Shown here: piece by piece, positions 34,711 through 45,576 of the stretch
Layout of the letters: each line of letters begins with the position of its first letter
How positions within the stretch are numbered: the first letter of the stretch is position 1
From: Parasponia andersonii
Taxonomy: Eukaryota; Streptophyta; Magnoliopsida; Rosales; Cannabaceae
DNA length: 64,000 nucleotides
Assembly: GCA_002914805.1 (NCBI GenBank)
Contig: JXTB01000247.1
Span: forward strand, 357,436-421,435
Direction of reading: 5' to 3'
Translations under genes and position numbers: made by a program
Notes under the pieces: model-generated
Database searches by the model: none
Seen by the model: the letters and a program-made list of their open reading frames with translations, nothing else
What the model was told of the DNA's origin: nothing

Positions 34711-35400
34711 GAGTGCTTAATGCACATCTAATTGACTTTGAGTATCCATCAACAAAGTGCGTAGCTGCTTGTTCTCTTCAGGCAATGGCTACCGGTGGTG
34801 GAAGCTGTGCAATAGAATAATTGACATCATTTTTGATCCTTTGAGCTCTCGGCCAGCGGTCCCTTCCAGTACCCATGATGAAGACCGAGTACGTCATCAG
34901 CTATTGGTCCTTCATCTAAATGAGGCTGTGTTGACTATATAGGATTCCCTTTAGAATTAGTAGTGGCAGATGCCTGAGACTTCGCTTATATCCATGTAGT
35001 CTGAATCTTAGACACCCTAGGCTACAAAAAATGAAAACGAAAACGAATTACATTAGAGCAAATAAAAAAGAAGAAGATGATGGATAAATGTTTAAAAGCT
35101 TTTTTAAAAAAATTGATACCACTTACGTAATCTTATTCTACTGCGTTATTTATAACCCACTTTTTAGTCGACTACTAGACATAATCGTGCGGGAGGATTT
35201 TCATGATGCTCGAACCGTAAGGAAAAAAAATTAACGAGTTAGATAATAAAATGACAAGGTAAAAAGTTAAAACCTAATATAAAAAATAAATATAGAATTT
35301 ATGGTGTCTGGCCTCTTGACGTACGTCTTCCATGAGACAAACTCGCAGACCCTTGCAAGGTGGGGTATTTCTGTTTCTTCTGGTTCATAATAGTACAAGT
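34711..35400 (-). pseudogene. Possible transposon coding remnant
   Basis: The minus strand has broken coding-like sequence, for example DEGPIADDVLGLHHGYWKG near 34840-34910 and CEFVSWKTYVKRP near 35310-35350. The composition is richer in GC than its surroundings. A CACTA ORF of the Transposase_24 kind is possible given the neighbouring terminus, but I do not recognise it firmly. Confidence 0.3.
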
Positions 35401-38400
35401 GTTATTGTTTAAAATAAAAGTTTAGGGTGTTTATGGGTTAATAATTTAAAGTTTTAGTTTATGGTGATTCGAAATTATAAATTGTGATTTTTAGTAATTT
35501 TAGATGAAAAAATAATTAAATATTAATTTTACAAAATTAAGAAAAAATCAGATATTAAAAAATTTTGTTTTGATCTTCAAAACATTATTAATTCCATAAT
35601 CATTAAAATTCTTATTAGTATGTAATTACTTAAGAAAAATATCCGTTAAAGTTCAAGAAAATTTCTAGCTATCTCATTTGGATACTCGTTGAGAAATCAT
35701 AAAAATTAAAAACAAAATCATTCTCATATATCCACTTACTAATTTTGGTTAAATAATTGAATAAAGAAAGGAAGTTAATAGAGTATAAGCATCCACCAGG
35801 GAAGAGGAGTAGGAAAGCAGGTACAAACTATGCAGCTTGTCTAACCACTGGGATTATTAGTTCAAATAGACAAATACTTAAAAGTGGGAGAAATAGTGGG
35901 TGAGCATTCACATTCTTAGTGGTAATTCAATTGCCTTTCTGAATGGATGCAATTTTACCAAACATGCATGGTTAATATTTTTTTTCCAAAATCTATTTAT
36001 AAACTAAGTTTATAAACAATTAATATCCAGAATAGTTATATATTCAAAACCAAAACTAGAAACACATGATTGTACATATCATAAATCAATCAAGTATATA
36101 AGTGAGCACATATATGTACACATGTTGTACATATGTGTGATCCTATGGTATTTACAATATGTAACAATTCACAACAATCATGCATCCATGAATCAAATCA
36201 TACTTTAAAATCTCATTTGGCATTATCCTGGGATTTACTGTAATACAGACAGCACACCATTGTTTTACCCTATAATCACAATGTAAAAATAAGAATAAAA
36301 ATCCATACCGTCTAATCCTAGTATAATCCAACACGTTTCAACAATTAATCAAATCATCGTAAAATCATGATTTTTCATAAATCAGTTTAATGCAATTATA
36401 AATCAAAACAGATATAAAATCAGGTAATTGAACCCTTACCTCAATTTGGTAGCTATACCTAACGACGCTCGAAAGAAAACTCCCTTTAATCACTTGAGTG
36501 CTCGAACAGTTGTTTCGAGATCCGATAAGCTCACTTGAAAAAGTGATTTTTCCAACGAAGCCGCGGATTGAGAAACGAAGGTTACTATTGAATTCAGAGC
36601 ACCCAAAAATACTAGGTTAGACATGTAATTTATCAAAAATACATGAGTCCTGGGGTAGAACTCACCCCGTGGTATGCAAAACGACATTATTCACGACCCT
36701 CAGAATTTGTGCCACTTCGAACGTAGTGATATTATATATCAAAACTCGTTTCTCGACCTCACTAAATCCAATTTCGAGATCCCGACCCTTAAAAGGGCTT
36801 TAAATATGAGAATTACAAAAATAGCTTTTTTTGGAATTAATTTGAGAAACGTCCACTTTTCCAAAGTATTTAGAAAAATATCATCTCTGCTGAAAATTTA
36901 CAAAAATACTACTTTTTTGAAAATATTTCAGAAAGTATCATTATCACATAATTACTTAGGAAAATATCACTTTCGAAAATATTTGAAAAATTATCAACTT
37001 TGCTAATTATTTATATAACTATCATGTTTGCATAAAAATTTTAAAAAATAATACTTTTCAATTTCAGTCCAAAGCTTAATCTCACTATTTCTAACCCAAC
37101 ATTGGTTGGTTTGCAAGAATACAACTTTTTGTTCTGAATTAAAAAAATACCACATTTTTCAATTCAAAAATTAAAATACTTCTGGATGTCATTTTTACTT
37201 TTACTAATCGTAATTATTCATAATTTTTAGCCCTCTTTCACTTAAATAGTTACCTCAGGTAAAATAATTACCTAATGAAATAATTATAAAAATATCACTT
37301 TTTACAAACTTTGGTAAAATATCCAAACAGTGAAAATCTTATTGATGGTGAGTTAACGACTAAAAGTCATCAGGAAATGACGGTGACGACGAGACGAATC
37401 TAACGGTATAATCGGTGTCGCGAAAGGAGATCTGGTGAAACTCTTGTGGCCAAAAAACCTCACGGTAGCTAGAAATTTTAAGGTGGCAGATCTACGTTTT
37501 CCAAAGACGAAATCTGGCGAGACTTAGTGGCGTAACTTCGTCGAATGTTGAGGAAGATGGCAGACCAACGCGTCGGGCGATCGGAGCTATGGTGTACCAA
37601 CAGCGAAGCTTTGAAGTTTCAGCTATTTTTCTCTCTTAGGGACCTCTCTTGAAGAAGATGATGAAATGGAGGGATTTAAATGTGATTTCTGGAACCAGTT
37701 GATATAATAAAATATTCTAGATATTTTGATTTTAATATTCTGAAAATGAATATTTACCAAAATGCCATTGACTATAAAATTACCCTTTTCCCATTTAAAA
37801 ATAAGGATTTTACAATGGTACTTGTAAATTATTTACTACGTGATTTTGTGTTATTTATTTATTAATTTGGGATTTTTTTAATTTCTTTTTATCATTTATT
37901 ATTCAATTTATTTTATTTTCTAATTTTAAACATATCAATATTTACAAATTTTACACATCTAAACACATAACAAAATTTTAATTCCAATAGTTTGAATCAC
38001 ACCAGAGGTAGGCATGAAAACTTATTATCCTTAATGGGGTAGAGTGAGGATTGGGTAGTAATAGATACTTTTCTTTAATTTATAATAAGTGGAGGTCATC
38101 AGTTAAGCCCCCACTTTATTTTTTAAAGAGAAATTTAGGTGGATGACTAAGATTTTAAATTTGATTAAGTAGATGTCCACTTTTAAACTTTTATAGCTAA
38201 AGGTCCAAGTATATATATTTTTATATTTGGTAGATACACATATCTACAAATTTTAGTTACTGTACTGAAATGCATTGGATATATAATTTTTTATACTTAG
38301 TATATAAAATTTTACACTTAGTATATAAGCATATATACCGGACATTTTACTATAACATTTGACAAAGGGACATTTAGTGAAATTGGGCCTAAAATTTGGT

Positions 38401-38960
38401 CACATTTCTATAAGCCCCTTTTTAAAAAAGAAAATTCAATTTCAATATACTATTATATTCATACTAAATTTCAATTCTCAACTATATTTTTCATATCACA
38501 TTTCAATTTGATATACATAACCATATGATCATATTCAAACAAATTGGACATAACAACCTTATAAACAAATCCTACATGTCTAAATTAAGCCACAAAGCCT
38601 AAACCTAAACCAAACTCAAACCCTAAACCTTTAAGTCAAACCCCATATCAACAAGTTATACCCAAAAATACCAAACTAAAATTATAACAAAATCATTTAC
38701 CACACCAAATCCCAATGTTATACCTATACCAAAATTAAACTCCCTAAATCTCCATAACCTTTATCATTTTCAAACCCCCTAAATCAAAACATAACAAAAT
38801 CCCTATATTATATCTAAATTAAAACCCTCAAATTTATTAAACGAAACCCCTAATATTAAATCACAAATCCCAAACCTAAACCAAATTCATACCAATACCA
38901 AACCACACGTTTCACAATCCAAATTTCATCCAAACTCAACAAATATCACAATATTACCAT
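35401..38960. other. Repeat-rich, no gene
   Basis: AT-rich. 36590-36800 is a copy of an interspersed repeat also at 44440-44690. 36820-37060 holds degenerate AAAATATCACTTT-like words. 38335-38410 matches 58520-58600. 38595-38635 has telomere-like CCCTAAACC words. No ORF has a recognisable domain. Confidence 0.5.
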
Positions 38961-39106
38961 TGGAGCGGTTTTCACCAGCTGTCCACGTGTCTCTAAACTG
39001 CTGATGTTGTATCCTCCAACTGTCCATGTATCCTTGCTATCCCAAAGAGCTTTTGACTTCAGGCAGGGTCGGAGAAGCTGGGGAGGCTACCTGCAAAGAC
39101 TCTCTG

Positions 39107-39425
39107 ATACTTAAGTCAGTTGTTTATCTTTGATTCAGGGTAGCAAAGATTTAGTTTTTCTTTGTATGAGTATATCTTTATCTTTTGCTCATAAACTCTT
39201 ANNNNNNNNNNNNNNNNNNNNNNNNNNNNNNNNNNNNNNNNNNNNNNNNNNNNNNNNNNNNNNNNNNNNNNNNNNNNNNNNNNNNNNNNNNNNNNNNNNN
39301 NNNNNNNNNNNNNNNNNNNNNNNNNNNNNNATACTTAAGTCAGTTGTTTATCTTTGATTCAGGGTAGCAAAGATTTAGTTTTTCTTTGTATGAGTATATC
39401 TTTATCTTTTGCTCATAAACTCTTA
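39107..39425. repeat. 95-bp identical direct repeat flanking an N gap
   Basis: 39107-39201 and 39331-39425 are identical (starting ATACTTAAGTCAGTTG), separated only by Ns. This most likely is one sequence present at both contig ends. Confidence 0.95.
39202..39330. other. Assembly gap (129 N)
   Basis: A run of N flanked by the same 95 bases on both sides. Confidence 0.99.
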
Positions 39426-40154
39426 AATATTTCTTTTTGTATGCGTACATACCTCCTCTTTTCGGGACGCATGGCTCATATATATAGTCCTGGAACTGTG
39501 AACTTCATGGTTCTCAATCCCAGGATCGGGTACCTTTTCTCATCAAGAATTACTCCAGAGATCATGGGCCGAGATTACCGTGATTCTCCCTGCATCGTCG
39601 TAGCCTAGTTTCCGCCATCCCCTATAGCTCGAGTTTGTCAGGGGCGAGACTTTGGCAAACCGCCGTTCTGTCAAGACGGTTTGCCCAATTTGCACACCTA
39701 CTCAGGACCACATTAAATGCTCTGTCTAAGTCTGGAGCTACGAGTTGCTTCCTACTGTACTCTGGTGGAAGACCCTTAAGGCTCCCGATCCTCAGCTGTC
39801 AAGGTAAGAATTGGACTGGGCCGAGTCCATCCAGGGTCTGGGATGGGCTCGGCCCTAGCCTCGGACAGCCCATGGGCCTATGTGGTACCACGTGCGACTT
39901 GCGTGATTTTTAATTGGTCACTCTGGATACATGTCGGATGGTGTATCTTGTTTATGACCTGTTCTACCACTTAATCGTCCACATGGTTTATGATTTAGGA
40001 ACGGATCCCACAATTACAAATTCAATGTTCTTAATAAATCCACATTGTTGAAGCTCACGAGTATTTTCTTGCATATAACTTGTTGATACAATGTTCTTAG
40101 TTTTGCTAATATAATGAGAGATTAACCAAATCTAAAGAAATCAAAAAAAAAATG

Positions 40155-40619
40155 TTAGACAAATTGAAAAAAAAAATAAAGAACAATATTGGTAGAGAGG
40201 GAGAGAGATGAGAGTGAGGAATTGATCGGCTTACCAATATGGGAGTGGGTGGCATATTTTTTGTGGGAAGGGAGAGCAGATTTAGCTTGGTTTTGAGTGG
40301 GTTGCGATGGCACGGTTTGGGTGGATGGAGCAGACTTGCGGTGTGAGTTCGGAGTTGGATGGGGCAGGGGTAGGCTAGGGCGGTGAATTGGCAGCGCGCG
40401 GTGTGAGTTCGGAGTTGGATGGGGAAGGGGTGGGCTAGGGCGGCGAATTGGCAGCAGGGGGTTGGGGCAGAGATGCAAGCTAGAGCGAAAAGTGAGAGAA
40501 GGTAAAGAAAAAGAATGGCGAAGTAGTACGACTTTGATCATTGTTGTAATCGAAACCCTTTTACAACTACATCGCAAGAGGTGTATTAATTTTTTTAAAA
40601 ATTTATTAAATGTATTCAT
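40155..40619 (-). CDS. Hypothetical ORF with a Pro/Ser/His 20-aa repeat
   Basis: 154 codons. The middle carries two tandem copies of a 20-residue unit containing PLPHPTPNSHR, encoded by a 60-bp tandem repeat (first copy from about 40338, second from 40398). No domain is recognised; the ends are of low complexity. The surroundings are repeats, so this may be a chance frame through a tandem repeat. I would not count it as a gene without transcript support. Confidence 0.2.
   Translation of the reverse strand: MNTFNKFLKKLIHLLRCSCKRVSITTMIKVVLLRHSFSLPSLTFRSSLHLCPNPLLPIRRPSPPLPHPTPNSHRALPIHRPSLPLPHPTPNSHRKSAPSTQTVPSQPTQNQAKSALPSHKKYATHSHIGKPINSSLSSLSLSTNIVLYFFFQFV
40338..40458. repeat. 60-bp tandem repeat, two copies
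   Basis: GCGGTGTGAGTTCGGAGTTG starts both copies 60 bp apart, with few differences. A multiple of three, so it stays in frame on the minus strand. Confidence 0.88.
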
Positions 40620-40639
40620 TAAAATAAAAGAATTATGAA

Positions 40640-43600
40640 AAGGAACTACAAAAGAATTGTTTCAGTGAGGTAAAGTTTATTTCACTCTTATCATTTTTCC
40701 AAGGAATTAAGAGTTTAATAATCTGTTTTCAGCTAGTAATTTCTTGAATAATATTTCTCTAATATTGGATGTCTGATTAACAGGACTTCTTTTACATACT
40801 ACATGCAACTGATTACAAAACACATAATATTAACTTTGATATGCATAGAAACTGACTAATTCTATCTTCAAACTATCTAAGAGGGAAGCTCTTGAAATGT
40901 ATATATGTGATCAGAACCGATACAATTTATTAAATTTTAATTTCAAATGGTATTGAACTAAATCAAAAGCATATACATTATACACTAGGCATGATCAATT
41001 GTAGTCATTCGGACTTTTCTTGGCTGCCTTGTTTTGACATCATTAGATATTTCAATCGGTCATCATATAGCTTGTTCGGGATATGATTCGTTTTTATGAT
41101 CCGCAAATATTCCAAAAGCCACATGGAACGTTCTGAGAGAAGAGTTATATGCAAGAAAATACTCGTGAACTTCTTGTATTAATTTATACACATAGTAATT
41201 CCCTTCAAATCTATATGTATTAATTGGAGACAAAAATCTCGTTCTGATTCTTATTTGCCGCCCAACAATAAACTAGATTTTGTATCCTTGTGCAATATGC
41301 AGCTTCTTTAGTTCGGCTGAACGGTATAAAAATAATACTGTCTTTTTTCGGTCTAATTGGGTTGAAACACATGACACTTGGCTTTAGTACTCCATAGGAC
41401 TTCTTCATGGTCAATATATTAAATCTTGTCCATAGACATATATTAAGCCAGATGTAAAAATTAGCATCTTTCTTGAATAGTTCCCCTTTTTTTGACTCAT
41501 TAGCTTGCAGCACCAAGATTAGTTAAAGGTTTTTTTTTTTTCCCCCATCAATTTATAATGTATATACTCTGCTGCAATTGGATATAGTGGTTAGGAGAGC
41601 AAACTATTCAGCTTTGTTCCACTTCGACCTATATACCGTATAAAGACAGAATATACACATAACTACATTTCCAAATTTCATTATGGGTTTCCAATTATCA
41701 CCTAATTAGTGATCAAGTAATCAGAAGCATTAAGCGTAAATAATGCAAACAAATTAATAATGAAATTCAAAATAACACAACTACATTTGAGATACTTTTA
41801 TTTAGACAAAAATATTTAGTTCATAATAAAAGTTGAGAACAAATTTATTTCATTCCAACTAATTTAAGAGATGCAAAAATAAAAAAGATAAATATATAGT
41901 TGAGAGAATAAAATTAATTTAGTGTGTTATCTCCTTTTGGATAAACTTTAGATGTGGTCTTTACAGTGTTGTTTTCCTCTTCCAAAAATGGCAATTTGTC
42001 TTCGTGAATAAATGCTTTAATGTTGTTCTCAATAATATTAATCACTAAATACACAAAAACTAAAATAAAAATCCTTGCATAAAACTCAAAATAAAAATAG
42101 ATATATGATAATATATGTTTATTTATGTATACAATTTTTTTGCACTTCTTACAAAAAATCAGGCTAATCTGAAAAGTTTTAAAAAATCTCATATGGACTG
42201 CACTTTTTGCAAAAATCGAGATTTATTTAGAAATATATTATTTTTTAAAAGTTTATTTAGAACAATAATACTTTTGAAAAATAGTTATAAAAATATTATT
42301 TTTTCTTCAAAATTGACGGCATTTTTCAAAGATACTCGAGGCAGTCAATCAAGTTTTTTGAGGCAACCAATTAAGTTACTAGTTGGACAAGTTACTTGAA
42401 CCTCAAGTACCTTATCAATTTTGTAAACGAAAGTGATATTTTTCTAAATCTTTTTAAAAGTTGTATCTTTCAAAATAAATGTGGGATTTCTCAAAAAAAA
42501 AACCGGGAATTTTCCTTTCCTTTCCTTTTTTTTTTTGAAATTTTACCGTATAAAATCAAATTAATTTTCTCAAAATTTTTTGTTTTTTTGTCTAACTCCA
42601 ACAATAGAGTCATGGGGCTTGTATTTGATAAAATGGAGCTTGCTTGCTCTAGGCTATTAGGTTTTTTCCATGGAGTGAGGAGATGGTAGAATGTTTTCAA
42701 CCATTAGATCTTTGACTGAACATATTAGAGTCGTTGAAGAAAAGAGCAGAGAGAGGCGGAGACTGTCTAGTGCATTGTACATAGGTTTCTCCTTGTTAGT
42801 GTTTTCCACGCAGCGACACGAGGGTGGTTGTAGGAAAGTAGCATATGACGTGGTGCTTCCTAGTTGGCTAACGACATGCAGAAGCAGGAGATCCAACCAT
42901 GCATATGAAAAGGTGGTCGACAGCAACTTACTGGTGGGGCCTGCAGACATGCCCTGTCGAAGGGTGATCAACTACACGCACTCTCTGGTGCCTCTTGTAT
43001 CAAATCAACGGTTCATATCACAAATGCAACTCTGCTTTATACTCACGTGTCTGGTTTCATCATAATACGATTTATTTTTAATTCCTTTTCAATTTTCTTT
43101 TAATTATGAAATGATAACAATACCCCTTTCAGTTCTCATTTTTGGCATTTTTGACTTTTTAACCTATTTACCAACAAAATTAATAAAACAACATAAATAA
43201 TAAATAAAATAAATTTATTTTAAATAGAAGCAAAATATTATCATTTAAAGTATAAAATAGCTCTATCATTATAGATATCTCAGTTGAGACAATTCGATAC
43301 TTATGAACATCTGACATCAAAAGTTGAAAATTACCCTAATAGTTTCATTTTTAGAAAGAGAATATCACCCTTAAAACTAGAGCTAGAGAATTTTTTGGTG
43401 TGCAAGAAAAAAAAAAGATGAGAAAGTGCTTTTATATAAGACTTATGAGCACTAAGAATTTCATTCTCTATTAGTGTGGGATTCATGTACAACCTCTTTA
43501 TATAGACTCCGTAGGCACTAAGAACTACATTCTGAAGCTGTAAGGAATTCTTTTAAATATACAATTTACAAAAATTTTAGAAATCAATTTCTCATTCATT

Positions 43601-43984
43601 TGAACATCATTTTTAATATGTTAATATACGATTTTAATGTTCTTTTGGATTCTACTAAAAATAAGCTTCAAACTGACATATTATCGTATTGTTTTCTAAC
43701 ATTATATTACACATATTTGATTCGTAAATTAATTACGAGTGGATTACCAAGTGGTTACATATTTTTGCAACAAAATAATATATGTGTACGTATATATCAT
43801 GTGTAAGAATAATCCAGCTTTTTTAGCATCATAATATAATCCAACTAAAATATACGATCAAACAATTAGAACAACGCTTCCCAAATCAAATAAGTGATAA
43901 AGAGTACATGATCATTGATATCTAAGTGAGATGACAACAACAACGTAGAATAATATATTTCTTTGAATCAAAAGCTAAACTCTT
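40640..43984. other. Intergenic with duplicated segments
   Basis: 40960-41220 is a diverged copy of 58750-59400 (sharing CACTAGGCATGATCA and TTTCAATC(G/A)GTCAT). The minus ORF at 41220-41516 (98 aa) has no recognised domain. 42690-43065 is somewhat GC-richer but yields no gene. 43810-43984 is homologous to the 3' flank of the germin-like gene. Confidence 0.45.
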
Positions 43985-44402
43985 CTAAAATTGTGTTTGG
44001 AGACTACTAACAATGGACTTGTCCACCTGGAAAGCCTTAGTCAGACGTCGGTCTCAATTGCTGGCTTGGACCCAAAAACAGCATTAGCAATGGTGATTAC
44101 ACCAGGGTTTTGGCTACTCAAGGCAGAGAGCGAAATGATATTTCCATTGCCAACATTTCACTGGTAATGAACAAGACCAACAGGGAAGACAAAGACGTCA
44201 CCCGTCTGGAGGACTTTGGAGATGAGCTAGTTGTTAGGGTTTGAAGTTACAAACCCTACATTGAGGATACCTTCTAGGACTGTTAGGATCTCGGTGGCAC
44301 GTGGGTGTGTCTGTGGAGGGATGACACCTCATGGTGCATAGTCAATTCGAGCGAATGAGATGCCAAAGGTGTTTAGCCCTGGAATTTTGACCACGTTCAT
44401 TG
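43985..44402 (-). pseudogene. Germin-like protein pseudogene (partial exon 2)
   Basis: It aligns with exon 2 of the gene at 28188-29345 from the stop codon (43985-43987) back to the TVVQIPGL region, then homology ends at about 44402. The first exon, the disulfide region and the intron are missing. A one-base deletion near 44046 shifts the frame, and stops are present (for example in the box 1 area, where TGG became TGA). The 3' flank is also duplicated, so this was a DNA-level segmental copy, not a retrocopy. The break coincides with the interspersed repeat from 44440. Confidence 0.9.
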
Positions 44403-44439
44403 TCTCAAATGGCAAAATAGACTTCACCACTATGTTCCT

Positions 44440-44690
44440 AGCATCCAAAATAGTTAGGTTAGACATATAATTCGATAAATTTAGGTCTTAGGCAGAAACT
44501 CAGCCCGTGATACGTAAAACGATACTATTCACGAGCCTCACGACTTGATTTTCATGCCACTTCGAAACGTATCGATGTTATATATTAAAACTCATTTCTC
44601 AACCTAACTAAATCCAAATTTGAAGTTGAAACTTTGTTTCGAGGTGCTAAGCATTAATTGGCATTAACTCCTGAAAATTACAAAATACCA
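44440..44690. repeat. Interspersed repeat, copy of 36590-36800
   Basis: Both share TTAGACATRTAATT, CTCA(G/C)CCCGTG and CCACTTCGAA blocks in the same order and orientation. Family unknown; it may belong to a retroelement. Confidence 0.65.
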
Positions 44691-45055
44691 CTCTCCGAGG
44701 CGGCCTTTCCTCGCAGTGCACTTCTTGTTGACCATGACCACCTCATCGCCGGTGCTTTCCTTCTCTTTCCCAACTTATATGTATCACATAGGCTGCAGTC
44801 CGCAACAACTAACAAGTAGTACTCCAATGTACCCTCTTCTGCTGACCTTTCAACGTATTGAGTTCCAAGTCAAATGAGTATTAGCTAGCAATGTGAACAA
44901 TATTGACTTTTTTTCTTATCATTCGTATAATTATATATATATATATATTTATATCAAAGACTAAAAACTAAATCTGGAATATATGGTCTTAGCCAGGCCA
45001 GAGAAAAGGTCTTGTAAATATTTTTTGCCTGTTACTTTTAACTCAAACGACATTC

Positions 45056-45231
45056 TTCAACTAGTTGATAATTTAAATTGTCAATTACTTTAGAATTATC
45101 AATTAGTCAAATGGAAAATAGTTAACTTGCAGATAATTTAAATTATCAAATCTGTTTAAAATTTATTAACTAATCATATAGGAAAATAATCAACTTATTG
45201 ATAATTTAAATTATAAACTAATTTAGAATCA
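45056..45231. repeat. ATCAACTAGTTGAT-type array, left of the gypsy element
   Basis: Diverged TTGATAATTTAAATTATCAA units. The array continues at 48500 beyond the gypsy insertion. Confidence 0.75.
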
Positions 45232-45560
45232 TGATAAACCCTCTTACATACACGAGGCGTGTAAAGAAAAGTGATTAGCTTTCTCAAGTTAAGGGTACTG
45301 GAAGAGGGATTTGAGCATATGTTTACCTTTCTGTTTAGTTTCGGTTAGCTAGAATTGTGGAGGGATGGATTTCAATAGTAGAGAGAATAAATAAATGATG
45401 GGGAAAGAGGGAAAGAGGCAAGTGTTGAGTAAGTTATTTTGAAGCTCGTCTCCTTGGAGAGTGTTGGCCTCTCGAATTGTCTAGCTTATCTTGTATTTAT
45501 TTTCTTTCAGCAATAGAAATCTAATCTTTGATTTTAGCTCTACACTTGAGGGTTCTATCA
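45232..45560 (+). repeat. 5' LTR of the gypsy element
   Basis: 329 bp, TGATAAACCC to GGTTCTATCA, followed by the primer-binding site. Confidence 0.9.
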
Positions 45561-45563
45561 TTG

Positions 45564-45576
45564 TGGTATCAGAGCC
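45564..45576 (+). other. Primer-binding site of the gypsy element
   Basis: TGGTATCAGAGCC, complementary to the 3' end of initiator tRNA-Met, three bases from the LTR. Confidence 0.88.

Larger units (their letters stand above)
38961..39990 (-). mobile_element. Gypsy-type LTR fragment interrupted by a gap
   Basis: On the minus strand a TATATATATGAGCC box is followed by CTGACTTAAGTATCAGAGAG and TCTTTGCAGGTAGCCTCCCC, a signature of plant Ty3/gypsy LTR 3' parts. The segment is distinctly GC-richer than its flanks. The left border at TGGAGCGG is tentative, the right border unknown, and no target duplication was found. Confidence 0.55.

Noticed and set aside
39130-39608. ORFs across and beside the N gap
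   Set aside because: They are products of the duplicated contig ends and of an LTR fragment.
41220-41516. 98-codon minus ORF
   Set aside because: No recognised domain, no splice or promoter context, next to duplicated repeat blocks.
42657-43065. Overlapping + and - ORFs of about 100-124 codons
   Set aside because: Moderately GC-rich stretch but neither frame resembles a known protein, and both strands are equally open.
44690-44880. Coding-like + stretch with PRSALLVDHDHLIAGAFLLFP
   Set aside because: Tempting, but short, ends in stops, and I could not match it to a family with confidence.
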